Positions 1-9,103 of a DNA stretch of 64,000 nt are shown here, in pieces. The notes below the pieces were generated by a model. That model searched no databases. It was not told the origin of the DNA and saw only the letters and a list, made by a program, of their open reading frames with translations. Made by a program: the position numbers and the translations under genes. This stretch comes from Burkholderia plantarii (GTDB taxonomy: Bacteria > Pseudomonadota > Gammaproteobacteria > Burkholderiales > Burkholderiaceae). Positions within the stretch are counted from its first letter, which is position 1. Every line of letters begins with the position of its first letter. The stretch covers positions 1,798,001 to 1,862,000 of the forward strand of contig NZ_CP007212.1 of the NCBI RefSeq assembly GCF_001411805.1, read 5' to 3'.

Positions 1-683
1 TCGCCGAGCATCGTCTCGGGGCGCGTGGTGGCGACCGTCAGGTGGCCGGCGCCGGAGGCGAGCGGGTAGCTGATGTGCCAGAGGCTGCCGTCTTCCTCCT
101 CGCTCGCCACTTCCAGGTCCGACACCGCGGTCAGCAGCACCGGGTCCCAGTTGACGAGGCGCTTGCCGCGATAGATGAGGTCCTGCTCGTAGAGCTGCAC
201 GAACACCTCGCGCACCACCGACGACAGCTTGTCGTCCATCGTGAAGTATTCGCGGCTCCAGTCGGTGGATGCACCAATGCGGCGCACCTGGTTCGTGATC
301 GTGGAGCCTGATTTCTCCTTCCATTCCCAGACGCGCTCGACGAACTTCTCGCGGCCGAGATCGTGGCGCGACACCTTTTGCGCGTCGAGCTGGCGCTCGA
401 CCACGATCTGCGTGGCGATCCCGGCATGGTCGGTGCCCGGCACCCACAGCGTGTTGTCGCCGCGCATGCGGTGGTAGCGGGCGAGGCCGTCCATGATCGT
501 CTGGTTGAACGCATGGCCCATGTGCAGCGTGCCCGTGACGTTCGGCGGCGGCAGCTGGATCGCGAAGTCGGGACGGTCGGGGTCGAACGTCGGCGCGGCG
601 TAGCCGCGCTTTTCCCACTCCGGCCCCCAGTGGGATTCGATGGTCTGGGGCTCGAAACTCTTTTCAAGCGTGCTGTCGCTCAT
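1..683 (-). CDS. valS: Valine--tRNA ligase, N-terminal part (cut by window edge)
   Basis: Class Ia aminoacyl-tRNA synthetase that charges tRNA-Val in the cytoplasm. Reading the minus strand from the ATG at 681-683 gives an uninterrupted frame to the window edge (about 227 residues). It opens [19 protein letters not shown] and carries the class I HIGH signature as [13 protein letters not shown] near residues 46-57. The start of the editing domain (TTRPETMLG) lies at the edge. The C-terminal three quarters, including KMSKS, are outside the window, so the gene is incomplete only because of the boundary. It is divergent from uvrD. Confidence 0.95.
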   Translation of the reverse strand, partial: MSDSTLEKSFEPQTIESHWGPEWEKRGYAAPTFDPDRPDFAIQLPPPNVTGTLHMGHAFNQTIMDGLARYHRMRGDNTLWVPGTDHAGIATQIVVERQLDAQKVSRHDLGREKFVERVWEWKEKSGSTITNQVRRIGASTDWSREYFTMDDKLSSVVREVFVQLYEQDLIYRGKRLVNWDPVLLTAVSDLEVASEEEDGSLWHISYPLASGAGHLTVATTRPETMLG

Positions 684-992
684 GGTCGGGATTGGCTCTG
701 AAAATGCAGAATTGATGCGGAAACCGTCAATTATAAATGGATGCGCATCGCACCGGGCGTGCGGTACCTCAGTGACATGCGGCATCGGCGCCGCCCGGCG
801 GATTCACCACGCAGCCGCGCCGCGCCCGGCGCCGGGGCGCGGCGCGGGGGAGCCCGCCGGCCTCGCCCGATCGCTCGCGGCCGCACGCGGCCCGGCATCG
901 ACGCGCCGCCGTTCTATAATGGCGGGCCCATCGCGCCGCGCGGCCGTGCCCGGCCCCGCGTGCCTCATGCCTCTTCGTCCGTCTTGCGCTTT
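684..992. promoter_or_regulatory. Divergent valS / uvrD intergenic region
   Basis: About 310 bases with no convincing gene. On the plus strand a perfect TATAAT at 915-920 lies 72 bases before the chosen uvrD start, but no good -35 hexamer precedes it. On the minus strand TATAAT (730-735 read in reverse) could serve valS, again with a weak -35. These are motif matches by eye only. Confidence 0.4.
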
Positions 993-3368
993 ATGCCCGA
1001 TCTGTTAGCGAACCTGAACCCCGAACAATACGCCGCCGTCACGCTGCCGAACGAGCCGGCGCTGATTCTCGCCGGTGCGGGCAGCGGCAAGACGCGCGTG
1101 CTGATCACGCGGATCGCGTGGCTGATCCAGCACGGCTACGCGTCGCCGCCCACCGTGCTGGCCGTCACCTTCACCAACAAGGCCGCGCGCGAGATGCTCT
1201 CGCGCCTGTCGGCGATGATGCCGATCGACACGCGCGGCATGTGGATCGGCACCTTCCACGGCCTCTGCAACCGCATGCTGCGCGCGCACTATCGCGATGC
1301 CGGGCTGCCGCAGACGTTCCAGATCCTCGACACGGCCGACCAGCTCTCCGCCATCAAGCGGCTGATGAAGGCCGCGAACATCGACGACGAGAAATATCCG
1401 CCGAAGAACGTCCAGTACTTCATCAACAACGCCAAGGAGCAAGGGCTGCGCCCGGACAAGGTCGAGGCCAACGACAGCTTCAACCGGATGTTCGTCGAGC
1501 TCTACCAGGCCTACGACCAGCAGTGCCAGCGCGAGGGCGTGGTCGATTTCCCCGAGCTGCTGCTGCGCTGCTTCGAGTTGCTGAGCTTCAACCCGGCGCT
1601 GCGCGCGCACTATCAGGCGCGCTTCCGGCACATCCTGGTCGACGAGTTCCAGGACACCAACAAGCTGCAGTACGCGTGGCTCAAGCTGCTGGCCGGCGAG
1701 CAGAACGCGATCTTCGCGGTCGGCGACGACGACCAGTCGATCTACGCGTTCCGCGGCGCGAACGTCGGCAACATGCGCGACTTCGAGGACGAGTTCCGGG
1801 TCCGCAACCTGATCAAGCTCGAGCAGAACTACCGCTCGCACGGCAACATCCTCGACGCCGCGAACCACCTGATCGCCCACAATTCGCGCCGGCTCGGCAA
1901 GAACCTGCGCACCGAGGCGGGCCACGGCGAGCCGGTGCGCGTCTACGAGGCGGCCACCGATTCGCAGGAGGCCGGCTGGATCATCGAGGAGATCCGCTCG
2001 CTGATCAGCGGCGGCATGGCGCGCAGCGAAGTGGCGGTGCTCTATCGCAGCAACGCGCAGTCGCGCGCGATCGAGCACACGCTGATGACGGCCGGCATCG
2101 CCTACCGCGTCTACGGCGGCCTGCGCTTCTTCGAGCGCCAGGAAATCAAGCACGCGCTCGCCTACCTGCGCCTGATCGACAACCCGAGCGACGACACGGC
2201 GTTCGCGCGCGTGGTGAATTTCCCGACGCGCGGGATCGGCGCGCGCTCGATCGAGCAGCTGGCCGACGCGGCGCGCCTGCACGACTGCGCGATGGCGGCC
2301 GCGATTCCCTACGTGACCGGCAAGGCCGGCACGAGCCTCGGCGCGTTCGCGAACCTGATCGCGAAGCTGCGCGCCGAAACCGCGCAGATGAGCCTGCCGG
2401 AGACGGTCGAGTACGTGGTGCGCGCGAGCGGCCTGGCCGATTTCTACCAGGGCGAGCGCGAAGGGCAGGACCGCCTCGAGAACCTGCAGGAACTCGTCAA
2501 CGCGGCCGCCGCGTTCGTCAGCGAGGAAGGCTACGGGCTCGACACGCCGGCGCGCTCGATCCCGCTGCGCCCGGGCGCGAGCGCCGCGCCCGAACTGGCG
2601 GCGGGCGACGAGGCCGACGCGGTGCTGGCGCCGGCCGGCCTCGACGATCCGTCCCAGAACCCCGACACCATGACGCCGCTCGCGGGCTTCCTCTCGCACG
2701 CCTCGCTGGAGGCCGGCGACAACCAGGCCCAGGCCGGCCAGGACGCCGTGCAGCTGATGACGGTGCATGCGGCCAAGGGGCTCGAATTCACGGCGGTGTT
2801 CATCACCGGGCTCGAGGAAGGCCTGTTCCCGCACGAGAACAGCGCGCTCGAAACCGACGGACTCGAGGAGGAGCGCCGGCTGATGTACGTGGCGATCACG
2901 CGCGCCAAGGAGCGGCTCTACCTGTCGTTCGCGCAGAGCCGGCTGCTGCATGGCCAGACCCGCTACAACATCCGCTCGCGCTTCTTCGACGAGCTGCCGC
3001 AGCAGGTGCTGAAGTGGCTGACGCCGCAGGTGGAGGCCGGCAGCCGCTGGGGCGGCCGCGCCGACAACGCCGGCTGGGGCCGCAACTGGTTCGCGCGGCC
3101 GGGCGGCGGCAACGGCGGTGGCGGCGGCTCGCGCGACGCGGTGGTGGACGCCGCCGTGACGGCGCCGCTGCCCGCGTTCGCGAACGCGCAGCGCGCGGCC
3201 GGCAACGGCTTCAAGGTCGGCCAGCCGGTGTTCCATACGAAATTCGGCGAGGGCACCGTGACGGCCCTCGAAGGTGAAGGCGCGGACGCGAAGGCGCAGG
3301 TCCGCTTCAAGCGCCACGGCGAGAAATGGCTCGCGCTCGCGGTGGCGAAACTCCAGGCAGTGGAATGA
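993..3368 (+). CDS. uvrD: ATP-dependent DNA helicase UvrD/PcrA family
   Basis: Superfamily 1A 3'-5' DNA helicase of nucleotide-excision and mismatch repair. The 791-residue product has Walker A GAGSGKT at residues 28-34, motif II VDEFQDTN near 216, GDDDQSIYAFRGA near 245 and the TVHAAKGLEF motif near 588. A Gly-rich spacer leads to a C-terminal Tudor-like domain (about 735-791, FKVGQPVFHTKFGEGTV) typical of UvrD/PcrA. The ATG at 993 was chosen because MPDLLANLNPEQ is the usual N-terminus; the frame stays open 84 codons further upstream, but that extension is low-complexity and unlike the family. Its stop overlaps the next start as ATGA, so the two genes are translationally coupled. Confidence 0.93.
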   Translation: MPDLLANLNPEQYAAVTLPNEPALILAGAGSGKTRVLITRIAWLIQHGYASPPTVLAVTFTNKAAREMLSRLSAMMPIDTRGMWIGTFHGLCNRMLRAHYRDAGLPQTFQILDTADQLSAIKRLMKAANIDDEKYPPKNVQYFINNAKEQGLRPDKVEANDSFNRMFVELYQAYDQQCQREGVVDFPELLLRCFELLSFNPALRAHYQARFRHILVDEFQDTNKLQYAWLKLLAGEQNAIFAVGDDDQSIYAFRGANVGNMRDFEDEFRVRNLIKLEQNYRSHGNILDAANHLIAHNSRRLGKNLRTEAGHGEPVRVYEAATDSQEAGWIIEEIRSLISGGMARSEVAVLYRSNAQSRAIEHTLMTAGIAYRVYGGLRFFERQEIKHALAYLRLIDNPSDDTAFARVVNFPTRGIGARSIEQLADAARLHDCAMAAAIPYVTGKAGTSLGAFANLIAKLRAETAQMSLPETVEYVVRASGLADFYQGEREGQDRLENLQELVNAAAAFVSEEGYGLDTPARSIPLRPGASAAPELAAGDEADAVLAPAGLDDPSQNPDTMTPLAGFLSHASLEAGDNQAQAGQDAVQLMTVHAAKGLEFTAVFITGLEEGLFPHENSALETDGLEEERRLMYVAITRAKERLYLSFAQSRLLHGQTRYNIRSRFFDELPQQVLKWLTPQVEAGSRWGGRADNAGWGRNWFARPGGGNGGGGGSRDAVVDAAVTAPLPAFANAQRAAGNGFKVGQPVFHTKFGEGTVTALEGEGADAKAQVRFKRHGEKWLALAVAKLQAVE

Positions 3369-4180
3369 CGACGATGCAGATGCACTACGACAGGAAACGG
3401 CCGCTCGGCATTCTCGCCGCGCTGCCGCAGGAACTCGGCGATCTGGTGGCCCGGATGCAGGCCGAAGGCGTGGTCGAGACCACCACGCTTGGCCAGCGCG
3501 AATACCACGTCGGCACGGCCTGGGGCGTGCCGTGCGTGGTGACGCTGGCGCGCGTCGGCAAGGTGGCCGCGGCCACCACCACAACCGCGCTGATCCATCG
3601 CTTCAACGTGCGTGCGGTGGTGTTCGCGGGCGTGGCGGGCGGCGTGGCGCGCGAGATCGCGGTGGGCGACGTGGTGGTGGCGAGCCAGCTGCTGCAGCAC
3701 GACCTCGACGCCTCGCCGATCTTCCCGCGCCACGAAGTGCCGCTGCTCGGGGTGACGCGCTTCGCCGCCGACGCGGCGCTGTCGGCCGCGCTGCGCGCCG
3801 CCTGCGACGGCTTCGTGGCCGAGCGCGGCGCCGAACTAAACGAGCGCTTCCGGCTGCGCGGCGCGCGCGTGCATGGCGGGCTGATCGTCAGCGGCGACCG
3901 CTTCGTCTCGAGCGAGCACGAGGTGGCGGCGCTGCGCGACGGCGTGCCGGACGCGCTGGCCGTGGAAATGGAAGGCGCGGCGCTGGCCCAGGTCTGCTAC
4001 GAGTACGGCGTGCCGTGCGCGGTGGTGCGCACCATCTCCGACACCGCCGACGACCACGCCACCGCGTCGTTCACGAACTTCCTGACCGAGATCGCCGCGA
4101 GCTATTCGTCGGGCATCCTGCAGCGCTTTCTGATGGCGCTGGCCGCGCCGCACGCCACGGCGGGCGCGCAGCCGGCCTGA
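3365..4180 (+). CDS. mtnN: 5'-methylthioadenosine/S-adenosylhomocysteine nucleosidase-type phosphorylase-fold protein
   Basis: A 271-residue nucleoside phosphorylase-fold protein. MtnN enzymes hydrolyse methylthioadenosine and S-adenosylhomocysteine to adenine plus a thioribose, recycling products of SAM use. Supporting motifs are GILAALPQEL near the N-terminus, VVFAGVAGGV, GDVVVASQL, the purine/ribose-binding segment AVEMEGAALAQVC and the catalytic-Asp region TISDTADDHA. The start ATG at 3365 overlaps the uvrD stop (ATGA). It is somewhat longer than E. coli MtnN (about 230), so a related nucleosidase such as hopanoid-type HpnG remains possible. Confidence 0.82.
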   Translation: MTTMQMHYDRKRPLGILAALPQELGDLVARMQAEGVVETTTLGQREYHVGTAWGVPCVVTLARVGKVAAATTTTALIHRFNVRAVVFAGVAGGVAREIAVGDVVVASQLLQHDLDASPIFPRHEVPLLGVTRFAADAALSAALRAACDGFVAERGAELNERFRLRGARVHGGLIVSGDRFVSSEHEVAALRDGVPDALAVEMEGAALAQVCYEYGVPCAVVRTISDTADDHATASFTNFLTEIAASYSSGILQRFLMALAAPHATAGAQPA

Positions 4181-4272
4181 GCGCGCATGCCGCCGGCCGC
4201 GCTCGCGCGCCGGTTCGGGCAAGTCCTCGGGCAATCCAGTGTCCGGTCCGCCTGGCGTTCGCCGAGCGATGC

Positions 4273-4314
4273 AAAAACGGCGCGGGCGGGATCGTTCCCG
4301 CGCCGCGCCGTTTT
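4273..4314. terminator. Bidirectional intrinsic terminator between mtnN and fsr
   Basis: A GC-rich inverted repeat (ACGGCGCGG ... CCGCGCCGT) flanked by A-run and T-run lies between two convergent genes and can terminate both transcripts. Confidence 0.75.
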
Positions 4315-4349
4315 CACGACTTCCGGCGACAGCCAATCAGTCCGCGCCG

Positions 4350-5597
4350 TCAGGCGGCGCGCCTCGCCGCCTTTTTCCCTTCCACGTCGGGCAGCAGCAC
4401 CGTCAGCACGCCGAGCAGCGGCAGGTACGCGCAGAGCTGGTAGACGTAGCTCACGCCCTTCACGTCGGCGAGGTCGCCGAGCACGGCCGCGCCGATCCCG
4501 CCCATCCCGAACGAGAGCCCGAAGAACAGGCCCGCCACGGTCCCGACCTTGCCGGGAATCAGTTCCTGCGCGTAGACGAGGATCGCCGAGAACGCCGAGG
4601 CCAGCACCAGCCCGATGATCACGGTCAGCACGCTGGTCCAGAACAGGTTCGCGTGCGGCAGCGCGAGCGTGAACGGCGCGACGCCGAGGATCGAGGTCCA
4701 GATCACGTACTTGCGGCCGATGCGGTCGCCGATCGGGCCGCCGATCACGGTGCCGGCCGCCACCGCCGCGAGGAAGATGAACAGGTGCAGCTGGGCGGTC
4801 TGCACGCTCAGGTGGAACTTGTCGATCAGGTAGAAGGTGAAGTAGCTGTTGATGCTGGCCAGGTAAAAGTACTTCGAGAACACCAGCATCATCAGCACGG
4901 CGAGCGCGAACGCGACCTGCCGCGACGACAGCGACGCGTGGCGCGTGCCGGCCGCCTTCTTCTGGCGCGCCGGCTGGCGCTGGTACCAGCGGCCGATCTG
5001 GGTCAGCACGACGATCGCCACCAGCGCGGCCACCGACACCCAGGCGATGCTGTGCCGCCCGTGCGGGATGATCACGAGCGCGGCGAGCAGCGGCCCGAGC
5101 GAGGAGCCGGCGTTGCCGCCGACCTGGAACAGCGACTGGGCGAGGCCGTGGCGGCCGCCCGAGGCCATCCGCGCGACCCGCGACGATTCCGGATGGAATA
5201 CCGAGGAGCCGCAGCCGACCAGCGCCGCGGCCACCAGCAGTAGCCCGAAGCTCGGCGCGACCGACATCAGCAGCAGCCCCGAGAGCGTGAAGCCCATGCC
5301 CACCGGCAGCGAGAACGGCATCGGCCGCTTGTCGGTATAGAGCCCGACGAGCGGCTGCAGCAGCGAGGCGGTGATCTGGTAAGTGAGCGTGATCAGGCCG
5401 ATCTGCGCGAACGACAGCGTGAAGTCGGCCTTCAGCATCGGATAGATCGCGAGGATCAACGACTGGATCATGTCGTTGAGCAGGTGCGAGAAGCTGATCG
5501 CGCCGAGCACCGGGTAATCGGTGCGCGCGGGGGCCGGCGCCGTGGCGGCGGGGGCGGTGCCGGTCAGGGACGGGCGGTTGTCGAGACTGGTTTGCAT
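4350..5597 (-). CDS. fsr: MFS exporter, fosmidomycin-resistance (Fsr) type
   Basis: Twelve-helix major facilitator protein of the inner membrane, 415 residues from the ATG at 5597. It is close to the Fsr family, which exports fosmidomycin and other small drugs. Family-like segments are FSHLLNDMIQSLILAIYPML in helix 1, the loop 2-3 motif GLYTDKRP, SSVFHPESSRVA after helix 4 and GDRIGRKYVI between helices 8 and 9. An upstream ATG at 5795 would add 66 polar residues without family resemblance, so the shorter form was taken. Substrate cannot be told from sequence. Confidence 0.88.
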   Translation of the reverse strand: MQTSLDNRPSLTGTAPAATAPAPARTDYPVLGAISFSHLLNDMIQSLILAIYPMLKADFTLSFAQIGLITLTYQITASLLQPLVGLYTDKRPMPFSLPVGMGFTLSGLLLMSVAPSFGLLLVAAALVGCGSSVFHPESSRVARMASGGRHGLAQSLFQVGGNAGSSLGPLLAALVIIPHGRHSIAWVSVAALVAIVVLTQIGRWYQRQPARQKKAAGTRHASLSSRQVAFALAVLMMLVFSKYFYLASINSYFTFYLIDKFHLSVQTAQLHLFIFLAAVAAGTVIGGPIGDRIGRKYVIWTSILGVAPFTLALPHANLFWTSVLTVIIGLVLASAFSAILVYAQELIPGKVGTVAGLFFGLSFGMGGIGAAVLGDLADVKGVSYVYQLCAYLPLLGVLTVLLPDVEGKKAARRAA

Positions 5598-5969
5598 GAG
5601 TTGGGCGGACTTGATGCGCGGCGGGGCCGGCGGGTTCGTCGATTTTCGAGACAGTGACGGCAGTGTAAGTTGGCTCGCTCGAATTGTCAGGCCAAGTTTT
5701 ATCTCGAATCGGCCATCGCGGCACGTGGCCGGCAACCTGCCCGGCAGGCCCGGGCCGTCGCGAGAGTGGCGGTCAAAAAAATCGGGTGAGATCATTGAAT
5801 TTCTGACAACCGGTGATGACCCGGACTCAAGAAAAAAATGGTGCGTGCCGACAAGCCGTCATTCGTGACGACACGCACGAAATGGGCCGTGCCGCGGATC
5901 CGCGGCGGTCGGCCGAACGGTGACGCCGGAGCCGATCGATCCGGCGGCAGGAACAGGACGGGAGAATCA
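5598..5969. promoter_or_regulatory. Divergent fsr / chemoreceptor intergenic region
   Basis: About 370 bases without a credible gene; an open frame through it is the unlikely N-terminal extension of the chemoreceptor. It contains a FliA-like promoter listed separately and an AT-richer stretch around 5775-5840. Confidence 0.4.
5827..5854 (+). promoter_or_regulatory. Possible sigma-28 (FliA) promoter for the chemoreceptor
   Basis: TCAAG at 5827-5831 and GCCGACAA at 5847-5854 resemble the FliA consensus TAAA-N15-GCCGATAA, with one mismatch in each element and a spacer of 16 instead of 15. Chemoreceptor genes are typical FliA targets, which supports the reading. It lies about 115 bases before the start codon. 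Confidence 0.45.
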
Positions 5970-7649
5970 ATGATGGGAATTTCGCTGCGCGCTCGACCGG
6001 GAACGGACCGCGACACGGCGGGCGCGGCGGCGTCTGCCGCGCGGACCCACGGAAAACGCGCGTCGCGGCGCGCGGGCGGAGAGCCCGCGCGCGCGTGGTC
6101 GGTGCGTACGACGCTGTACGCCGCGTTCGCGGTGGTGCTGATCGGCACGCTGGCGATCGGGCTGTTCTCGCTATGGCAGATCAGCAAGCTCGACGCCTCG
6201 ATCGGCTCGGTCTACGAGCAGGGCCACGTGGCGAGCAACGCGGCCGAGTCGGTGCGGGCGCATCTTCTGCGCGCGAGCCGCGCCCAGAAGATGCTGCTCA
6301 CCGCGACCACCGCGAAGGAGCGTGACGATCTCGGCAACGACATCGAACAGGCGCTCACCGGCATCACGACCGAGGTCACCGTGCTGCAGCGCTACACGGC
6401 GCCGGCCGAGCACTCCACGCTCGACCCGTTCACCAAGGCGGTGGCGGGCTGGAGCGGGCACCTGCGCGATTTTGTGACGCTCATCAAGCAGCAGCCGCTC
6501 GACCTGTCGCAGATGAACTGGCAGGTCGGCACCCAGGACGTCTCGCTGTTGGTCGAGACCGGCAAGCTCGAGAAGCAGGTGGACGCGCTGGTCGCCTCGC
6601 GCGGCGAGGCCGCCAAGGCCACGCGTGACGCGTCCACCGCGCGCTTCCATGCCTCGTTCCTGATGATCGCGGCGATGACGGCCGCGCTGATCGTGGTGGC
6701 GATCGTGATCGCCACCTGGGTGGTGCGCCGGCTCGGCGTGCAGCTCGGCGGCGAGCCCGCCACGGCCAAGACCATCGCGGCCGGCATCGCGCACGGCGAC
6801 CTGTCGCGCCACGTCACGCTGTCCAAGCACGATCGCGGCAGCGTGCTGCACGCGCTCGACGAGATGCAGCGCCAGCTGGCCGGCACGGTGCGCGAGATCG
6901 CGGCCAGCGCCGAGGCGATCGCCTCGGCCTCGAGCGAGATCTCGACCGGCAACCTCGACCTGTCGCAGCGCACCGAGCAGCAGGCGGTCGCGCTCGAACG
7001 GACCTCGTCGAGCATGTCGCAGCTGACCTCCACGGTCCACCAGAACGCCGAGAACGCGCGGCAGGCCAGCGCGCTCGCGCAGAACGCGTCGGACGTGGCC
7101 GAGCAGGGCGGCTCGGTGGTCAGCCGCGTGGTGGAAACCATGAACGAGATCGACGCGAGCGCGAAGAGCATTCGCGACATCATCGGCACGATCGAGGGCA
7201 TCGCGTTCCAGACCAACATCCTCGCGCTGAACGCGGCGGTGGAAGCGGCACGGGCCGGCGAGAACGGCCGCGGCTTCTCGGTGGTGGCGAGCGAGGTGCG
7301 ATCGCTCGCGCAGCGCTCGGCAACGGCCGCCAAGGAGATCCGCCAGCTGATCGGCGCCTCGGTCGAGCGCGTCGCCAACGGCGCGCAGCTCGCGACCGAC
7401 GCCGGTCAGACGATGGAGGAAGTGGTGCGCGCGGTACGGCGCGTGACCGACATCATCGGCGAGATCTCGGCGGCCTCGACCGAGCAGAGCGCCGGGATCG
7501 ACGAGATCGGTCGCGCGGTCGAGCAGATGGACGCGGGCACCCAGCAGAACGCGGCGCTGGTCGAGCAGGCGGCCGCCGCGGCGCGCTCGCTCGACGAGCA
7601 GGCGCAGGCGCTGAAGGCGCTGGTCGGGCACTTCCGGCTCGCCGCCTGA
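5970..7649 (+). CDS. Methyl-accepting chemotaxis protein
   Basis: Inner-membrane chemoreceptor of 559 residues. A basic N-terminus leads to TM1 ([20 protein letters not shown]), a helical periplasmic sensor of about 150 residues, TM2 ([20 protein letters not shown]), HAMP, then the kinase-control coiled coil with the hairpin tip around [20 protein letters not shown] and [20 protein letters not shown]. It has no C-terminal NWETF-type pentapeptide, so it should not tether CheR directly. Two adjacent ATG codons occur at 5970 and 5973 with GGGAG upstream. The ligand is unknown. The gene stands alone, convergent with the efflux operon. Confidence 0.92.
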   Translation: MMGISLRARPGTDRDTAGAAASAARTHGKRASRRAGGEPARAWSVRTTLYAAFAVVLIGTLAIGLFSLWQISKLDASIGSVYEQGHVASNAAESVRAHLLRASRAQKMLLTATTAKERDDLGNDIEQALTGITTEVTVLQRYTAPAEHSTLDPFTKAVAGWSGHLRDFVTLIKQQPLDLSQMNWQVGTQDVSLLVETGKLEKQVDALVASRGEAAKATRDASTARFHASFLMIAAMTAALIVVAIVIATWVVRRLGVQLGGEPATAKTIAAGIAHGDLSRHVTLSKHDRGSVLHALDEMQRQLAGTVREIAASAEAIASASSEISTGNLDLSQRTEQQAVALERTSSSMSQLTSTVHQNAENARQASALAQNASDVAEQGGSVVSRVVETMNEIDASAKSIRDIIGTIEGIAFQTNILALNAAVEAARAGENGRGFSVVASEVRSLAQRSATAAKEIRQLIGASVERVANGAQLATDAGQTMEEVVRAVRRVTDIIGEISAASTEQSAGIDEIGRAVEQMDAGTQQNAALVEQAAAAARSLDEQAQALKALVGHFRLAA

Positions 7650-7702
7650 GCCGCCGGCGCGCCTTCGCGCGCCACCTTGCGCCGCCGCCCCGGCGGCGAC
7701 GG

Positions 7703-7753
7703 ACCGGACGGAGGCCGGACGCGGCGGTAGGGCACCCGGCCCGTCCGGTTTTT
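7703..7753 (+). terminator. Terminator after the chemoreceptor gene
   Basis: ACCGGACGG at 7703-7711 pairs with CCGTCCGGT at 7741-7749, followed by a T-run. The 29-base loop is long and may fold internally. Confidence 0.55.
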
Positions 7754-7920
7754 CGTTGCGCCTTCCTTCAGACGAAATCGTGGACGAACGCCGGCCCGAG
7801 CCGATTCGCGCCGGCGCGTGCGGTTCGCCCGCTTGCCACGGCGCGAATGTGAAACGGCCCGCGATGCGCAACGCGTCGCGAGCCGCATGACGACTGGCGC
7901 CGGCGGTGCCGGCCGCCGTT

Positions 7921-8886
7921 TCAGCGCTTGGCCGGCGCGGTGGACGAGGCCGCTGCGGTGGCCGAAGCCGACGCGCTGGCGGAGGCCGGTGCAGCCGAGG
8001 CGTCGGGCGTGACCGGCACCACCGGCTTGTGCTCGTCGACGATCACCGTGCAGGTCGTGCCGGCCGACAGCACCACGCCGTCGGGCACCTGGTCGATATG
8101 GATGCGCACCGGCACGCGCTGCGCGAGCCGCACCCAGTTGAAGGTGGGATTCACGTCGGCCACCAGGTCGCGGCTCTGCGGGTTGTCGCGATCGTAGATG
8201 CCGCGCGAGATGCTGTCGACATGGCCTTTCAGCACGCCACCGCTCATCAGCCGCATCTCGGCCTGCGCACCGATCCGCACGCGCGGCAGCTTGGTTTCCT
8301 CGAAATAGCCGTACACCCAGAACGAGTGGCTGTCGATGATCGCGAGCTTGGCGTTGCCGGCCGTCGCGTAGTCGCCGCGGAACACGTTCAGGTTCGTGAT
8401 GTAGCCGTCCACCGGCGCCACCACGCGCGTGCGGGCGAGGTTCAGCTGCGCGGCGTCGAGCGCGGCGAGCGCCTGCTGGTATTGCGCGGCGGCGCCCGAG
8501 GCCGACTGCGCCGCGTTCTCGCGGTTTTCCTTCGACACCACGGCGGCATCGAGATCGGCGCGGCGCGCGGCGTCGGCGCGGCGCATCTGCAGCTCGGCGG
8601 CGCGCGCGGCGACGGCGGCCCTGGCCTGCTCGACGGCGATCGCGTAGTGCGACGGGTCGATCTGCATGATCAGGTCGCCCTTGTGGACGAACTGGTTGTC
8701 GCGCACGGGCAGCTCGACCACGGCGCCCGACACGTCGGGCGCGACGTTGACGATGTCGGCGCGCACGCGGCCGTCGCGGGTCCACGGCTCGTCCATGTAA
8801 TGGACCCACAGCCGCTGGCCGATCAGGATCGCGATCACGAGGATGACGGCTGTCGCGACGAAGCCGATGAGTTTTCTCAGTAGCAT
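7921..8886 (-). CDS. HlyD/EmrA-type membrane-fusion protein of a FUSC efflux system
   Basis: Periplasmic adaptor (321 residues) joining the FUSC inner-membrane pump to the outer-membrane factor. An N-terminal anchor helix (IGFVATAVILVIAILIGQRLW) is followed by a lipoyl half (RADIVNVAPDVSGAVVELPV), a coiled-coil hairpin (about 85-150), a second lipoyl half (TRVVAPVDGYITNLNVFRGD) and a beta-barrel. It resembles AaeA and fusaric-acid-resistance adaptors. The last ~30 residues are an Ala/Ser-rich tail not usual for the family. It is the fourth and last gene of the operon, 13 bases after the DUF1656 gene. Confidence 0.9.
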   Translation of the reverse strand: MLLRKLIGFVATAVILVIAILIGQRLWVHYMDEPWTRDGRVRADIVNVAPDVSGAVVELPVRDNQFVHKGDLIMQIDPSHYAIAVEQARAAVAARAAELQMRRADAARRADLDAAVVSKENRENAAQSASGAAAQYQQALAALDAAQLNLARTRVVAPVDGYITNLNVFRGDYATAGNAKLAIIDSHSFWVYGYFEETKLPRVRIGAQAEMRLMSGGVLKGHVDSISRGIYDRDNPQSRDLVADVNPTFNWVRLAQRVPVRIHIDQVPDGVVLSAGTTCTVIVDEHKPVVPVTPDASAAPASASASASATAAASSTAPAKR

Positions 8887-8899
8887 GGTTCGGTTCTTT

Positions 8900-9103
8900 T
8901 CAACGATAGACGGCGAGGCTCAGGCCGCCGCAGATGCAGACGAGCAGGCTGGCGCGGAACAGCGACGGATGCCAGACCACGCGATACAGGCCGGTGAACG
9001 ACAGCAGCCGGTCGACGATCCAGGTGAGGATCGCGCCGACGATGAACATCAGCACGATGGTCGGCATGTACGCGTCGAGGACGGCGATTTCACGCGGCAT
9101 CAT
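8900..9103 (-). CDS. DUF1656 small membrane protein (AaeX-like)
   Basis: A 67-residue protein with two hydrophobic helices (TIVLMFIVGAILTWIVDRLL and SLLVCICGGLSLAV). It matches the DUF1656/AaeX proteins encoded between FUSC pumps and their HlyD adaptors in aaeXAB-like operons. Its ATG overlaps the FUSC stop as ATGA, implying translational coupling. Its exact role in the pump is not known. Confidence 0.88.
   Translation of the reverse strand: MMPREIAVLDAYMPTIVLMFIVGAILTWIVDRLLSFTGLYRVVWHPSLFRASLLVCICGGLSLAVYR

Noticed and set aside
1005..3584. An 859-codon minus-strand frame opposite uvrD and other long opposite-strand frames (9106-11301, 14563-17186, 20275-22695, 30563-33205, 37790-40000)
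   Set aside because: They lie exactly over well-supported genes and have Arg/Ala/His-rich compositions typical of shadow frames in GC-rich DNA, with no family resemblance.
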